A stretch of DNA of 64,000 bases from Bryobacterales bacterium (GCA_947446025.1 CANFEY010000015.1:1-64000), one strand, 5' to 3'; counted from the first letter of the stretch, positions 44,158-54,589 are shown. A program made the numbers and translations. The notes: generated by a model not told the origin, from the letters alone.

Positions 44158-45764
44158 TGACGACGATGAAGGCGACAATGACCATTGGAAAGCGCGTGGC
44201 GCTGCTGGCCGGAGTATTGATGACGCTGGCGGTGATCATGGGTGGGCTGACCACCCTCCAATTGCTTCGCGTGGACGCAGGGATTCGCAGCGTGACCGCG
44301 GACGCGATGCCGGGCCTGGCGTTCATCGCCGATGTGGACAACAACACCCGCTGGCATCAGGCTTTGAGCTGGCAACATATCGCCTCACCGGCTTCCAAGG
44401 ACAGAGACCAACTGGACAGCAGTCTGGCCCAGGTCAAGGTCAAGATCGGCAAGGGCCTCGACGACTACGAGGGCACCATCACACAGGCGGACGACCGGGC
44501 CAACTTCCAGCGCCTCAAAAGCTCGTTCGAGGCCTACTTCGCGGCTTGGGAGAAGCAGGTCCATCCGCTGAGCGCGCGCGGGGCGTCGAGCGAGGCGGCG
44601 CGCCGCTATCAAAGCTCGGTCGTGCCCGTGTCGGAACCCTTGATGGACGCTCTCGGTGTGATGCAGCAATGGAACAGCGACTGGGGCAGCACGGCGGCAG
44701 GGGTGGCGACGCAGACTTCCGTTTCGGCCAAGTGGTGGACCGGAGGCATGCTGGCTGCGGTGTTGGCGGTGGGGTTCGGGTTTACAGCCTACCTGCTGGG
44801 GGGGCTGAACCGTGCCATGGGCCAGATTACTCTGCAGATTGCCGATAGCGCCGAACAAGTGGCAACGGCGGCGAGCGAGGTGGCGGCCACCAGCCAATCC
44901 TTGGCCCAGGGGGCCAGCGAACAGGCGGCGTCGCTCGAGGAAACCTCGGCGTCGAGCGAGGAGATCAATTCGATGGCGCGCAAGAATGCCGAGAATTCCC
45001 GCGCCGCGATGGGCCTGGTCAGCGGCAATCAGCAGACGTTTGCCGAGACCAACAAGAAGCTGGATCAGATGGTGGTGGCCATGGACGAGATCAACACGTC
45101 TTCGGGAAAAATCTCGAAGATCATCAAAGTCATCGATGAGATCGCTTTCCAGACGAACATTCTGGCCTTGAACGCGGCGGTGGAGGCGGCCCGGGCCGGG
45201 GAGGCGGGCATGGGCTTCGCGGTGGTGGCCGATGAGGTGCGCAACCTGGCGCAACGCTGCGCGCAGGCGGCGCGCGACACCTCGGCGCTGATCGCTGAAT
45301 CGATCAGCAAGTCGAATGACGGCAAGACCAAGGTGGATCAAGTGGCCGGCGCCGTGCGGACAATCACTGAGGAGTCGGCCAAGGTCAAGGTGCTGGTGGA
45401 CGAGGTGAGCGTGGGCAGCGAAGAGCAGACGCGCGGCATCGAGCAGGTGTCCAAGGCCATCACGCAGATGGAGCAGGTAACGCAGCGTTCGGCGGCCAGC
45501 GCCGAGGAGGGAGCAGCGGCTGCCGAGGAGCTAAACGCACAGTCTGCCACCATGCGGGAACTGGTGGAGCGCCTGGCCGAGTTGGCGGGCACCGAGGTGC
45601 GCCCGAGTGCAAGCGGTCCAGGACGAACTGGCGGGCCTCGGGCGGCAGCCCCCGCCCGCCAGTCCAGCAACGCGGGAGCCGCTCGCATAGCATGGCAGCA
45701 GCACGCCGGCACGCCTACGGCGTCTTCCGAGATACCGATGGACGAGTTTGAGGAAATCCGTTAA
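44154..45764 (+). CDS. Methyl-accepting chemotaxis protein (second)
   Basis: A 536-residue receptor with the same plan as the first: helix at about 13-33, periplasmic four-helix-type sensor with HQALSWQH, second helix about 196-217, then the cytoplasmic coil with [20 protein letters not shown] and [16 protein letters not shown] 50-residue proline/serine/alanine-rich tail ends DEFEEIR, unlike the CheR-binding pentapeptide. Glutamine/glutamate-rich [18 protein letters not shown] near 265 probably contains methylation sites. Its start overlaps cheW and cheA follows nine bases later. Confidence 0.95.
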   Translation: MMTTMKATMTIGKRVALLAGVLMTLAVIMGGLTTLQLLRVDAGIRSVTADAMPGLAFIADVDNNTRWHQALSWQHIASPASKDRDQLDSSLAQVKVKIGKGLDDYEGTITQADDRANFQRLKSSFEAYFAAWEKQVHPLSARGASSEAARRYQSSVVPVSEPLMDALGVMQQWNSDWGSTAAGVATQTSVSAKWWTGGMLAAVLAVGFGFTAYLLGGLNRAMGQITLQIADSAEQVATAASEVAATSQSLAQGASEQAASLEETSASSEEINSMARKNAENSRAAMGLVSGNQQTFAETNKKLDQMVVAMDEINTSSGKISKIIKVIDEIAFQTNILALNAAVEAARAGEAGMGFAVVADEVRNLAQRCAQAARDTSALIAESISKSNDGKTKVDQVAGAVRTITEESAKVKVLVDEVSVGSEEQTRGIEQVSKAITQMEQVTQRSAASAEEGAAAAEELNAQSATMRELVERLAELAGTEVRPSASGPGRTGGPRAAAPARQSSNAGAARIAWQQHAGTPTASSEIPMDEFEEIR

Positions 45765-45773
45765 GGAAGCGCC

Positions 45774-47771
45774 ATGCCCAGCCTCAGTCAAGACCAGCCG
45801 ACGTCGGCCCAGTTGCGCGCGCAGGTAGACCGAATGGCGGCCTGCCTGATGGTGGAAGGCCCGGTAGAGGGCGAATGGCTCGGCATCCTGCAGGAGATCT
45901 GCGAGCAGACGCGCGAATCGGCCACCGATGCAGCGGCGCGGGCGCTGGAGCTGAAGCTCAGACTACAGGCCATCGAGGCCCCGGAGGTGCGGGAAAACGT
46001 GCTCACCGCGGGCATCGAACAACTACGGCGGGCGATAGACGCCGAGGAGATGGCGTCGCCCGGCAGGGCGGTAGGGGGTGCGGGGGACCTGCCTCTGGCC
46101 TCGGATCCCGAGCTGATGCAGGACTTCGTCATGGAGGCCCGGGAGCATCTGGACCGGGCGGACGTGGAATTGCTGACGCTCGAAAAGGAGCCGGACAACA
46201 AAGAGGCCATCAATTCAGTTTTCCGGGGGTTCCACACCATCAAGGGACTGGCCGGTTTTCTCGAGTTGGACGAGATCCGGGCGGTGGCGCATGAGAGCGA
46301 AAGTCTGCTGGACCGGGTCCGGCAGAACAAGCTGCGGTTTTCGCCGGGCATCGCCGATGTGGTGTTGAGCGCGGCGGATTTTCTGCGCACCTGGTTGCTG
46401 CGCGTGGAGGCTTCGCTGCGGGGCGAAGCTCCGGGCACGCCTCCGGACAGTCTGCCGCTGGTGGCCAGCATTAAGGCGGCAGCCAGGAACGAGGCTGTTC
46501 CCGAGGCTCCTGCAACGGCTGCGGCACCGGTCGCAATGGAGGTCCCGGATAAGGTCGAGGAAACCAAGGCCGATCCAAAACAGGCGGCAGCCATCGAAGC
46601 GCGCTCCGTGCGCGTCGACACCGAGAAGCTGGACTACCTGGCGGACATGGTGGGCGAGCTACTGATTGCCGAATCGATGGTGCGGCATTATCCCGAGATC
46701 GCGGGGCTGCAGAATCCGGCGCTAGTGCGGGATCTCTCGCAACTCGGACGCATCACAGCGGAGTTGCAGCGCACGGCGATGTCGATGCGCATGATGCCGA
46801 TTCACGGCATGTTTCAGAAAATGTCGCGGCTCGTCCGGGACCTTTCGCGCAAAAGCTCGAAGCAAGTGGAGATGGTGGCGATCGGCGGCGACACCGAGCT
46901 CGACCGCAACATTGTCGAGCAGTTGGCCGATCCGTTGATGCACATGATCCGGAATTCTGTGGATCACGGGATTGAATCGATCGGCGACCGGGCCAAGACC
47001 GCGAAGGGTCCGGTGGGCAAGGTGACACTCTCGGCGGGCCACCAAGCGGGTTGGATCGTGATCACGATTGCCGATGACGGCAAGGGGTTGGATAAGGCCA
47101 AGATTCTGGCGAAGGCGCGGCAGCAGGGCGTGGTGGATGACAACGCCGTGTTGAGCGACAGTGACACCTTCAATTTTATCTTTCATCCGGGACTTTCGAC
47201 AGCCGCCAAAGTCACCGATATTTCGGGACGCGGCGTAGGTATGGACGTGGTACGCAAGCAGATTCAGAAGCTGCGGGGGCGCATCGACATCCACTCGGTT
47301 CCCGGGGAGGGGACCACGTTTCATCTGCGGCTGCCGCTCACCCTGGCGATCATCGACGGACTGGTGGTGGGGGTGGGCAAGGAACGTTTCATTATCCCGC
47401 TGTTTTCGGTGCGGGAGATGCTGCGGCCGACCGCGGAAATGGTGTTCCAGGTGGACCGGCACGAGGTGGCGATGGTGCGCGGAAACCTGCTGCCGATCGT
47501 GCGCTTGTCGCAGCGGTTGGGGATTGAGGCGCGATCCGAACGCCCGGAGGAGAGTTTGCTGATCGTTGCCGAGGCACGCGGCGCTACCTTCTGCGTGATG
47601 GTGGACGAGTTGGTGGGCAAACAAGAGGTCGTCATCAAAGGCCTGGGTGAGCTACTGAAAAACACCCCGGGCATTGCGGGCGGGGCGATTTTGGGGAACG
47701 GGCAGGTTGGACTGATCCTGGACTTGGACGCGATTCACGCTCCCATGGAGGCGCGCGGACAGGATGCCTAA
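45774..47771 (+). CDS. cheA: Chemotaxis histidine kinase CheA
   Basis: A 665-residue kinase. The P1 phosphotransfer domain has His154 in FRGFHTIKGLAGF; the dimerisation domain starts near 280 (RVDTEKLDYLADMVGELLIA), the ATPase domain holds HMIRNSVDHGIES, DDGKGLD and GRGVGMDVV, and a CheW-like domain (about 525-660) ends the protein. The P2 CheY-docking domain seems to be only a short linker. About 110 residues before P1 are helical and unusual. It phosphorylates the CheY-like protein and CheB of the same operon. The end overlaps cheR by eight bases. Confidence 0.96.
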   Translation: MPSLSQDQPTSAQLRAQVDRMAACLMVEGPVEGEWLGILQEICEQTRESATDAAARALELKLRLQAIEAPEVRENVLTAGIEQLRRAIDAEEMASPGRAVGGAGDLPLASDPELMQDFVMEAREHLDRADVELLTLEKEPDNKEAINSVFRGFHTIKGLAGFLELDEIRAVAHESESLLDRVRQNKLRFSPGIADVVLSAADFLRTWLLRVEASLRGEAPGTPPDSLPLVASIKAAARNEAVPEAPATAAAPVAMEVPDKVEETKADPKQAAAIEARSVRVDTEKLDYLADMVGELLIAESMVRHYPEIAGLQNPALVRDLSQLGRITAELQRTAMSMRMMPIHGMFQKMSRLVRDLSRKSSKQVEMVAIGGDTELDRNIVEQLADPLMHMIRNSVDHGIESIGDRAKTAKGPVGKVTLSAGHQAGWIVITIADDGKGLDKAKILAKARQQGVVDDNAVLSDSDTFNFIFHPGLSTAAKVTDISGRGVGMDVVRKQIQKLRGRIDIHSVPGEGTTFHLRLPLTLAIIDGLVVGVGKERFIIPLFSVREMLRPTAEMVFQVDRHEVAMVRGNLLPIVRLSQRLGIEARSERPEESLLIVAEARGATFCVMVDELVGKQEVVIKGLGELLKNTPGIAGGAILGNGQVGLILDLDAIHAPMEARGQDA

Positions 47772-48606
47772 CGCTCGATCACTGCGGGAGTCGGCGGACA
47801 AAGGCGTGCAAACGATGGCTCGCCTGGCCTATGACCAGTTTGGGCTCGATCTGGGCGAGGGCAAGGAAGGGCTGATTGAGTCGCGGCTGGGAAAAAAATG
47901 GAAGCAGCGCGGCCTTGCTTCGCTCAGCGAGTATTGCGCGTTCGTCGAGAGCGACCAGACCGGGCAGGCGTTGACCGAACTCATCGACGCGCTGACCACC
48001 AATCACACCAGCTTTTTCCGCGAGAGCAAGCACTTCGACTTCCTGAAGGCCACGGTCTTTCCGCTGTGGCGGGGCAGGCGGGAGATTCCGATTTGGAGCG
48101 CGGCATGTTCGAGCGGGGAGGAGCCCTACTCGTTGGCGATCACGCTGCTGGAGGAACTCGGGGCAGACGCCGCGGGGGCTTCGATTCTAGCCACCGATAT
48201 ATCCACCCGCGTGCTGGCTGCGGCGGGCAAGGGACTGTATGCCAGCGAAAGCTTTCCGCGGCCCATGCCGGCGTGGCTGGGCAAGTATCTGTTGCGCGGC
48301 AAAGGCAGCTACGAGGGTTGGATCCAGATCAAGCCCGAGGTCCGGCGTCTGGTCCGCTTCGGGCAGGTGAACCTGATCCAACCTCTGCCGAAGATGCAGC
48401 TCTTCGCGGCGATCTTTTGCCGCAACGTGATGATTTACTTTTACAGGCCAACGCAGGAGCAGGTGGTGAACCGGCTGGGAGCGTGTCTCGAACCGGGGGG
48501 CTACTTATTTGTGGGCCATTCAGAAAGTCTTTCCGGCATCGAACACGGATTGGAATACATCTGCCCTGCGACGTACCGGAAGCCCGGCGGAAGGAGATCC
48601 AGATGA
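47764..48606 (+). CDS. cheR: Chemoreceptor methyltransferase CheR
   Basis: A 280-residue SAM-dependent glutamate methyltransferase acting on the receptors. The N-terminal helical domain is followed by TNHTSFFRESKHFDFL, motif I in WSAACSSGEEPYSLAI, LATDISTRVL, and FCRNVMIYF, all standard. The C-terminus is GGYLFVGHSESLSGIEHGLE. The stop overlaps the cheD start (ATGA). Confidence 0.96.
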   Translation: MPNARSLRESADKGVQTMARLAYDQFGLDLGEGKEGLIESRLGKKWKQRGLASLSEYCAFVESDQTGQALTELIDALTTNHTSFFRESKHFDFLKATVFPLWRGRREIPIWSAACSSGEEPYSLAITLLEELGADAAGASILATDISTRVLAAAGKGLYASESFPRPMPAWLGKYLLRGKGSYEGWIQIKPEVRRLVRFGQVNLIQPLPKMQLFAAIFCRNVMIYFYRPTQEQVVNRLGACLEPGGYLFVGHSESLSGIEHGLEYICPATYRKPGGRRSR

Positions 48607-49127
48607 GCTTGGTGGTGGTGGGGATTGGAGACTGCCAGGTGAGCAATGACCCGCGCTCGACACTAGTGACCTACGCGCTGGGGTCGTGCATTGCGCTGAT
48701 TGCGCATGATCCGGTGAGCAAGATCGGCGGGCTGCTGCACTACATGCTGCCGGAGTCTTCGCTCAACATGGAGCGGGCGCGAACGCATCCAGCGGTGTTT
48801 GGGGACACGGGGATACCGTTGTTGCTCGAGGCCGTGCTTCGAAAGGGAGCGAGCCGGCTCCACCTGACGCTGCGGGCGGCGGGCGGAGCGCAGGTGATGG
48901 ATCAGCAGGGGGTCTTCAACATCGGCAAGCGCAATCAGCTGGTCTTGAAGAAAGTTTTGTGGAAGCGCGGACTGATGTTCCATGCCGAAGAAACCGGCGG
49001 CATGCAGCCACGGACGGTGCGGATGGAGGTGGGCAGTGGGAGGACATTTCTGCGCACAGGCGGGGATGGCGAGCGTGAGTGGCCCTTTGAACAGCGGTCC
49101 GCGGCGGACAGGGGAGGCTTAAGATGA
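48603..49127 (+). CDS. cheD: Chemoreceptor glutamine deamidase CheD
   Basis: A 174-residue deamidase that converts receptor glutamines to glutamates and may work with a CheC/CheX protein. The catalytic Cys29 in YALGSCIALIAHD and His46 in GGLLHYMLP are present. The C-terminal about 30 residues are a charged extension. ATG 48603 has a strong AAGGAG site and overlaps the cheR stop; the frame is open far upstream inside cheR but that part is a shadow. The stop overlaps the next gene by four bases. Confidence 0.93.
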   Translation: MSLVVVGIGDCQVSNDPRSTLVTYALGSCIALIAHDPVSKIGGLLHYMLPESSLNMERARTHPAVFGDTGIPLLLEAVLRKGASRLHLTLRAAGGAQVMDQQGVFNIGKRNQLVLKKVLWKRGLMFHAEETGGMQPRTVRMEVGSGRTFLRTGGDGEREWPFEQRSAADRGGLR

Positions 49128-49507
49128 CGAACATCCTGATTGTGGACGATTCACCGGTCATGCGCACCTTCATCAAGCGTGTGCTTAGCGTTTCCGGCAT
49201 AGATGCGGGCACTCCCTTTGAGGCGGGCCACGGCAGAGAGGCTCTGGAGGTGTTGCGGGCGTATCCGGTGGATCTAGTTCTCTCCGATATCAACATGCCG
49301 GAGATGAACGGTGAGGAGTTGATGCGGGCGATGCAGCAGGACGAGGCGCTGCGGAAAATACCGGTGGTGGTGATTTCGACGGATGCGCGCTTGGACCGGG
49401 TGGATCAGATGATGGGGATGGGAGCGCGGGGATATATCACCAAGCCGTTCAACCCGGAACGGCTGCGCACGGAACTCGATCGGGTACTGGGGGTGGCGCA
49501 TGCCTGA
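49124..49507 (+). CDS. CheY-like single-domain response regulator
   Basis: A 127-residue receiver domain: acidic Asp8/Asp9 in LIVDDSPVMR, phosphorylated Asp55 in LVLSDINMPEM, Ser85/Thr86 in VVISTDARLD, and Lys107 in YITKPF. With no output domain it is a CheY-type protein that should receive phosphate from CheA; its target could be a pilus or flagellar motor or a further partner. It overlaps both neighbouring genes. Confidence 0.93.
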   Translation: MTNILIVDDSPVMRTFIKRVLSVSGIDAGTPFEAGHGREALEVLRAYPVDLVLSDINMPEMNGEELMRAMQQDEALRKIPVVVISTDARLDRVDQMMGMGARGYITKPFNPERLRTELDRVLGVAHA

Positions 49508-49943
49508 ACAGGACTTGCACGCATCGATCAATGACGCCGTGGAGCAGGTACTCGAGACGATGTGTTTTTCCGCAGTGCTGGGGCCATGCGAGACGGCGCA
49601 GGCGCAGCCGTTTCTGGACCGCTCGGCGGTGGTGGATTACAGTGGGGCAAGTGTGGGGTCCGTGCTGATCGGCTGTGATGAAGCGGGGGCGCGGGGGCTG
49701 GCTGCGAATTTTCTGGGTTCGGAAGATGCCAGCGAAGAGCAGGTTTCGGGATTTTTGGCGGAGCTAGCGAATATGCTGTGCGGCGCTGTGGTGAGCACCC
49801 TCAATGGCGGAGGCAACTACAGTTTGGGCACGCCGCGCGTGGTGCCGCCGGCGGCGTTGACCGAGACGGGTGGAGTCCGCTGCGACTTTGAGATTGATGG
49901 CGGAATCCTGTCGGTGCTCGCCTTGCGGCGGGAAGCGGCATGA
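49500..49943 (+). CDS. cheX: CheX-like chemotaxis phosphatase
   Basis: A 147-residue protein with the CheC/CheX fold pattern and one ExxN active-site motif, Glu88-Asn91 in FLAELANMLCG. A single motif and length point to CheX rather than CheC. It should dephosphorylate the CheY-like regulator encoded just upstream, its start overlapping that gene by eight bases, and could also bind CheD. Identification is by motif and context. Confidence 0.8.
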   Translation: MPEQDLHASINDAVEQVLETMCFSAVLGPCETAQAQPFLDRSAVVDYSGASVGSVLIGCDEAGARGLAANFLGSEDASEEQVSGFLAELANMLCGAVVSTLNGGGNYSLGTPRVVPPAALTETGGVRCDFEIDGGILSVLALRREAA

Positions 49944-51001
49944 ACGCGCCTTCCCTGAACCCACCCTCGAAGATACGGGTGCTGGTGGTCGACGATTCGG
50001 CCATCGTCCGCAAGATCCTCACCGATGCCTTGTCGACCGAGCCGGACATCGAAGTTGTGGGGGCGGCACCGGACCCGTTTGTGGCGCGCGACAAGATCCT
50101 GGCGTTGCGGCCGGATGTGTTGACGCTGGATATCGAGATGCCGCGCATGGACGGGGTTTCGTTTCTGCGCAAGCTGATGCGTTATCACCCCATTCCGACG
50201 ATCATCATCAGTTCGCTGACGCAGGCGTCCTCGCAGGCTGCGGTGGAAGCCCTGCAGGCCGGAGCGGTGGAAGTCCTGGCGAAACCGGATGGGCCCTATT
50301 CGGTGGGGGAGTTGCGGCAAGTCTTGGCAAGCAAGATACGGGCGGCTGCGGCGTCGCGGCCGCGGCGTCCGTCAGTGGAAGAAGCTCCGGCAGCGCCACC
50401 GGTGCAGCCCCAGTTGCGCGCGCCTTCGGCCTCGGCGGTCACGATGATTGCGATTGGAGCGTCCACGGGCGGCACCGAGGCGATTCTGGAAGTCCTCACC
50501 CACCTGCCGGGCAACGCGCCGCCGATTGTGATTGTGCAGCATATTCCAGCGGTGTTCTCCAAGGCCTTCGCCGACCGGTTGAATGGACTGTGCGCGATGG
50601 AAGTTAAAGAAGCCTGCCAGGGCGATGAGCTGCAGCCCGGCCGTGCCCTGATTGCTCCGGGCGGATTCCACATGTTGGTGAAGCGGCATCCGGGCGGGCA
50701 CCACGTGGAGCTGACGGCGACGCTCCCTCCGGTTTGCTACCAGAGACCGGCGGTGGATGTGCTGTTCCAGTCCGTGGCGGAAATCGCGGGGCCCTCCACG
50801 GTGGCGGCGATCCTCACGGGCATGGGCTCGGATGGTGCTCAGGGACTGGCGGCGCTGAAGAGTGCGGGAGCCAAGACCATAGCCCAGGATGAGGCCTCCT
50901 GTGTTGTCTTCGGGATGCCGAAGGAAGCCATTCGTTTGGGGGGCGTCGATTCGATCCTGCCGCTGGATCGAGTAGCAGCGGGAATTCTGCGCTGGTGCTG
51001 A
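49940..51001 (+). CDS. cheB: Chemoreceptor methylesterase CheB
   Basis: A 353-residue two-domain protein. The receiver domain has Asp64 in LTLDIEMPRMDG; the esterase domain holds the catalytic triad Ser175 (GASTGG), His201 (QHIP) and Asp298 (GMGSDGA). It demethylates and deamidates receptors, opposing CheR. It is the last gene of the operon, overlapping cheX by four bases and converging on the threonine dehydratase gene with a one-base gap. Confidence 0.97.
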   Translation: MNAPSLNPPSKIRVLVVDDSAIVRKILTDALSTEPDIEVVGAAPDPFVARDKILALRPDVLTLDIEMPRMDGVSFLRKLMRYHPIPTIIISSLTQASSQAAVEALQAGAVEVLAKPDGPYSVGELRQVLASKIRAAAASRPRRPSVEEAPAAPPVQPQLRAPSASAVTMIAIGASTGGTEAILEVLTHLPGNAPPIVIVQHIPAVFSKAFADRLNGLCAMEVKEACQGDELQPGRALIAPGGFHMLVKRHPGGHHVELTATLPPVCYQRPAVDVLFQSVAEIAGPSTVAAILTGMGSDGAQGLAALKSAGAKTIAQDEASCVVFGMPKEAIRLGGVDSILPLDRVAAGILRWC

Positions 51002-51002
51002 T

Positions 51003-52211
51003 CTACAACACTCGCTCGAAGGTGTAGCCGGCGCGTTGCAGATCGGCCATCAATTCTTCCGCGTGGGCTGCTCCGCGCGTTTCCATCGTCACGTCGATTT
51101 TGGCTTCGCCCAGGTGGACGCCGAAATAGGTCCGGTCATGGATCACCTGGACGATGTTCGCGCGGCCTTGCGCGATGACCGCAGTCAAGCTCTGCAAGCC
51201 GCCGGGATGGTCGGAGAGCGTGACGCGCAAGCGCACCAAGCGCCCATCCTTCACTAGGCCGCGTTCGATGATGTGGGCCAGCAGGGTGACGTCGATATTG
51301 CCTCCGGTGATGATGACAGCGGTGCGTTTGCCGCGCAGGGTGGTGCGGTGCTGCAACAACGCAGCGATCCCGATGGCTCCCGCGCCTTCGGCCAGCGTCT
51401 TTTGCTTCTCGAGCAAACGAAGGATCGCCATGGCGGTCTCTTCGTCGTCCGCGGTCACCATTTCGTCCACGTACTTTTCGGCCAACGCCAGCGTCAGGTC
51501 GCCGACCTTGCGCACCGCCACTCCGTCAGCAACGGTCGGACTGGCAGGGATCTCGACGGGCTGATGCGCGGCGAGCGCGGCAGCCATGGACGGCAGCGCC
51601 GCGGGTTCCACACCGATGATGCGGACGCCGGGACGGGACTCCTTGATCGCGCAGGCGATTCCCGAAATCAAGCCGCCACCTCCGACCGGGACAACAACGG
51701 CCTCCAGGTCTGGAATCTGATCGAGCAGTTCGAGGCCCACAGTCCCCTGCCCCGCGATCACCGCCGGGTCGTTGAAGGCGTGAAGGAAGGTGGCTCCATC
51801 GGCTTCGGACCTACGGCGGGCTTCGGTAAGCGCTTCGTCGAAATTCTCGCCGTGCAGGACAACCTCAGCGCCCCAGCCTTGCGTGGAGGAGACTTTCACC
51901 AAAGGCGTGTAGAGAGGCATGACGATGGTCGCGCGGACGCCCAATCGGCCCGCGTGGTAGGCCACACCCTGCGCGTGATTTCCGGCCGAGGCAGCGATGA
52001 CACCACTGGCGCGTTGCTGCGGGCTCATGCACAACATGCCGTTCAGCGCACCGCGCTCCTTGTAGGATCCAGTGACGTGCAAGTTCTCCAGCTTGAGCAG
52101 CACGGTGTTGCCGGTTTCGCGCGAAAGAATCTCGGAGTAGGCAGCTGGAGTGATGCGAATTCCGTCGCGGATGCGTGCGCGCGCGGCTTCGATGTCAGCA
52201 AGGGTTACCAT
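51003..52211 (-). CDS. ilvA: Threonine dehydratase (threonine ammonia-lyase) with ACT domain
   Basis: A 402-residue PLP enzyme converting threonine to 2-oxobutyrate and ammonia, supplying isoleucine. The PLP lysine is Lys51 in [25 protein letters not shown] and the glycine loop [12 protein letters not shown] hold the cofactor phosphate. A C-terminal ACT domain (about 325-402) suggests allosteric control. Length fits the short (one ACT) biosynthetic or catabolic form; gene symbol is therefore tentative. ATG 52211 is chosen for the conserved start [11 protein letters not shown]. Divergent from the hydrolase gene with ten bases between starts. Confidence 0.92.
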   Translation of the reverse strand: MVTLADIEAARARIRDGIRITPAAYSEILSRETGNTVLLKLENLHVTGSYKERGALNGMLCMSPQQRASGVIAASAGNHAQGVAYHAGRLGVRATIVMPLYTPLVKVSSTQGWGAEVVLHGENFDEALTEARRRSEADGATFLHAFNDPAVIAGQGTVGLELLDQIPDLEAVVVPVGGGGLISGIACAIKESRPGVRIIGVEPAALPSMAAALAAHQPVEIPASPTVADGVAVRKVGDLTLALAEKYVDEMVTADDEETAMAILRLLEKQKTLAEGAGAIGIAALLQHRTTLRGKRTAVIITGGNIDVTLLAHIIERGLVKDGRLVRLRVTLSDHPGGLQSLTAVIAQGRANIVQVIHDRTYFGVHLGEAKIDVTMETRGAAHAEELMADLQRAGYTFERVL

Positions 52212-52221
52212 TGATTCCAGT

Positions 52222-52851
52222 ATGGACGGTCCAAGGCGGATTGAGCAGCAAGGGGTGCGGGGATGGTTGCACCTGCCGGAAGGCCTGCCCTCGGCGGCAT
52301 TGGGTCTCACCCACGGGGCCGGCGGGAATTGCGAGGCGGCGCTGCTGCTGGCAGTGGCGGAGGCGTTCGCGAGTTGCGGGTGGGCGGTGTTGCGCTACGA
52401 TCTTCCATTCCGGCAAGCGAGGCCGCATGGACCACCGGCGGGCGCGCAGAGCCGTGACCGCGACGGCATCCGGAACACCGCGGTGGCACTCCGCGAGTTG
52501 GTTCCGGGGGTTCGGTTGTACCTGGGCGGGCACTCCTACGGAGGGCGGCAGACCACGATGCTGGCGGCGGAAGATGCTTCGGTTGCGGACGCATTGCTGC
52601 TGCTCTCCTATCCTCTGCATCCTCCCGCGCAGCCCGAGAAACTGCGCACCGAACACTTCCCTGCCCTACGGATTCCTTCGCTGTTCGTGCATGGCACGCG
52701 GGATGAATTCGGGTCGCTCGAAGAGATGGAAGCGGCGCTGGGGTTGGTTCCAGGGCCCACCGGGCTGCGCAGCATCCCCGGTGGGCACGGACTGGCCGCC
52801 AAATCCGCCGCGCAGATTGCCGAGTTGTTTGTTACCTTCACAAGTAAGTGA
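52222..52851 (+). CDS. Alpha/beta-hydrolase (KANL3/Tex30-like)
   Basis: A 209-residue cytosolic hydrolase of the dienelactone-hydrolase-like KANL3/Tex30 group. ALGLTHGAGGN forms the oxyanion region, the nucleophile is Ser105 in LGGHSYGGRQ, FVHGTRDEFG gives the acid and PGGHGLA the histidine. Substrate unknown. The GTG of the next gene overlaps its stop (GTGA), so the two are coupled. Confidence 0.85.
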   Translation: MDGPRRIEQQGVRGWLHLPEGLPSAALGLTHGAGGNCEAALLLAVAEAFASCGWAVLRYDLPFRQARPHGPPAGAQSRDRDGIRNTAVALRELVPGVRLYLGGHSYGGRQTTMLAAEDASVADALLLLSYPLHPPAQPEKLRTEHFPALRIPSLFVHGTRDEFGSLEEMEAALGLVPGPTGLRSIPGGHGLAAKSAAQIAELFVTFTSK

Positions 52852-53513
52852 CTCTTCGCGACCGAATTATCCAAGTGGAAGCCCGCATCGAGGCCGCCGT
52901 GCGCAGTAACGGACGGAGACGCGAGGAGATCACGCTGATCGCGGTCTCAAAGAAGTTCCCGGCGTCCGCCATGCGCGAGGCCTACGGCCTGGGGTTGCGG
53001 ACCTTCGGCGAGAACTACGTGCAGGAGTTCGCGGACAAGCAGCCCGAGTTGGTGGACATGCCGGAGGCCGCGTATCACCTCATCGGACACCTGCAATCGA
53101 ACAAAGCCCGCGTGGCGGCCGAGCTATTCGGCGTGGTGCAGACAGTGGATTCAGTAAAGCTCGCCCGGCGGCTGAATGAAAACGCCACGGGTCCGCTGGA
53201 AGTGATGATCGAGGTGAAACTTTCCCCGGAGGATTCCAAGTCCGGCAGCGCGGCGGAGGATCTGCCGGGATTGATGGAAGCCGTTCAAGCCTGCCCGCGG
53301 CTGCGGCTGACGGGGTTGATGACGATGCCTCCGTGGAGCGCTGATCCGGCGGAGACGCGGCCGTATTTCCGGGAACTGGCGGCGCTGGCCCGGCGGCATG
53401 GGCTGCCCAAACTGTCGATGGGAATGTCGCACGATTTTGAAGCGGCGATTGAGGAAGGCGCGACCCATATCCGTGTGGGGACGGCGATATTCGGGGCGCG
53501 GCCGAAGCCATGA
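52848..53513 (+). CDS. yggS: PLP homeostasis protein (YggS/PROSC family)
   Basis: A 221-residue fold-type III PLP-binding protein. The cofactor lysine is in LIAVSKKFP (Lys35), and [38 protein letters not shown] and IRVGTAIFG are invariant family segments. It controls free PLP and amino/keto-acid balance; the divergent threonine dehydratase is a PLP enzyme whose loss of balance is linked to YggS defects in other bacteria, so the neighbourhood is sensible. Starts with GTG and overlaps the following gene. Confidence 0.95.
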   Translation: MTLRDRIIQVEARIEAAVRSNGRRREEITLIAVSKKFPASAMREAYGLGLRTFGENYVQEFADKQPELVDMPEAAYHLIGHLQSNKARVAAELFGVVQTVDSVKLARRLNENATGPLEVMIEVKLSPEDSKSGSAAEDLPGLMEAVQACPRLRLTGLMTMPPWSADPAETRPYFRELAALARRHGLPKLSMGMSHDFEAAIEEGATHIRVGTAIFGARPKP

Positions 53514-54589
53514 CCGTCGGATACTTTTCGCCCATGCCGCCGGCCGCGACCGGGGTGGCGGACTACAGCGCCGCGCTGCTTCCCTATCTGGGACCGGTGC
53601 GGCTGAATCAGAGCGGCGATGTGAATCTCTACCACATCGGCAACAACGCGCTGCACCGCGACATCTACCAGCGCGCGCTAGCCGAGCCGGGAGTGATTGT
53701 GCTGCACGACGCCGTTTTGCAGCACTTCTACTTGGGAATGCTGAGCGAAGACGCCTATGTGGACGAGTTCGTGTACAACTACGGCGAATGGTCGCGCGGG
53801 GAGGCCCAGGAGTTGTGGCGCGAGCGGGCGCGGTCGGGGGCGGATGCGCGGTACTTCGCCAGGCCGATGTTGCGGCGGATTTTGGAGGGCGCACGCGCGG
53901 TGATTGTACACAATCCGGCGGCGGCGGCGATTGCCCGGGCGCATGCGGCATGTTTGATCGCGGAGATTCCGCACCTCTTTGTCGCGCCGGAGTTGCCGGA
54001 TCCGGTGGAGATCGTCCGGCTGCGGCACAGCATAGGCGTAGGGGCACGGACATTGCTGGTGGGTACGTTTGGGCATCAGCGCGAGACCAAACGGCTGGGA
54101 GTGTTGCTGCGGGCGTTCGGGCGGGCGGTGGATCAGGGGGCGGATGCGAGGCTCCTGGTGTCCGGCGGGTTTGTGTCCGAGGCATACGCGAATACGATGG
54201 AGCCTTTGTTGCGGCAACCGGGGATCGTGCGGACGGGGCATCTGAAGGAAGCGGATTTCTGGAAGTATCTCGTGGCGACGGATCTGTGCGTGAATCTGCG
54301 GTATCCCTCGGCTGCGGAGTCGTCGGGGGTGGCGGTGCGGATGATGGGGATCGGCAAGGCCGTGGCGTTCAGCCTTGATGCCTCGGTTGGCCGGATTCCG
54401 CGAAACGCGTGCTTGCGGGTGGATACGGGTCCAGCGGAGGAGGAACTGCTGGCGGAGTACATCGTTTGGCTGGCGAAGGAGCCGGGGGCGGCGGCGGCGA
54501 TCGGGCGCAGAGCGGCGGAGCATATCGTAAGAGAGCATGCCCCGGAAAAAGTCGCGGCGGCCTACCTTCGGGTTTTAAATGGTGTCTGA
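53510..54589 (+). CDS. Glycosyltransferase family 1/4-like protein
   Basis: A 359-residue GT-B glycosyltransferase. [20 protein letters not shown] is the donor-side glycine-rich start of bacterial GT4 proteins, [14 protein letters not shown] follows, and the C-terminal domain has [26 protein letters not shown] and [17 protein letters not shown] with the nucleotide-sugar-binding glutamate. No membrane segments. It probably adds a sugar to a surface glycan. Coupled to yggS by ATGA. The last codons (LNGV) and the stop are contributed by the palindrome at 54573-54601. Confidence 0.85.
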   Translation: MTVGYFSPMPPAATGVADYSAALLPYLGPVRLNQSGDVNLYHIGNNALHRDIYQRALAEPGVIVLHDAVLQHFYLGMLSEDAYVDEFVYNYGEWSRGEAQELWRERARSGADARYFARPMLRRILEGARAVIVHNPAAAAIARAHAACLIAEIPHLFVAPELPDPVEIVRLRHSIGVGARTLLVGTFGHQRETKRLGVLLRAFGRAVDQGADARLLVSGGFVSEAYANTMEPLLRQPGIVRTGHLKEADFWKYLVATDLCVNLRYPSAAESSGVAVRMMGIGKAVAFSLDASVGRIPRNACLRVDTGPAEEELLAEYIVWLAKEPGAAAAIGRRAAEHIVREHAPEKVAAAYLRVLNGV

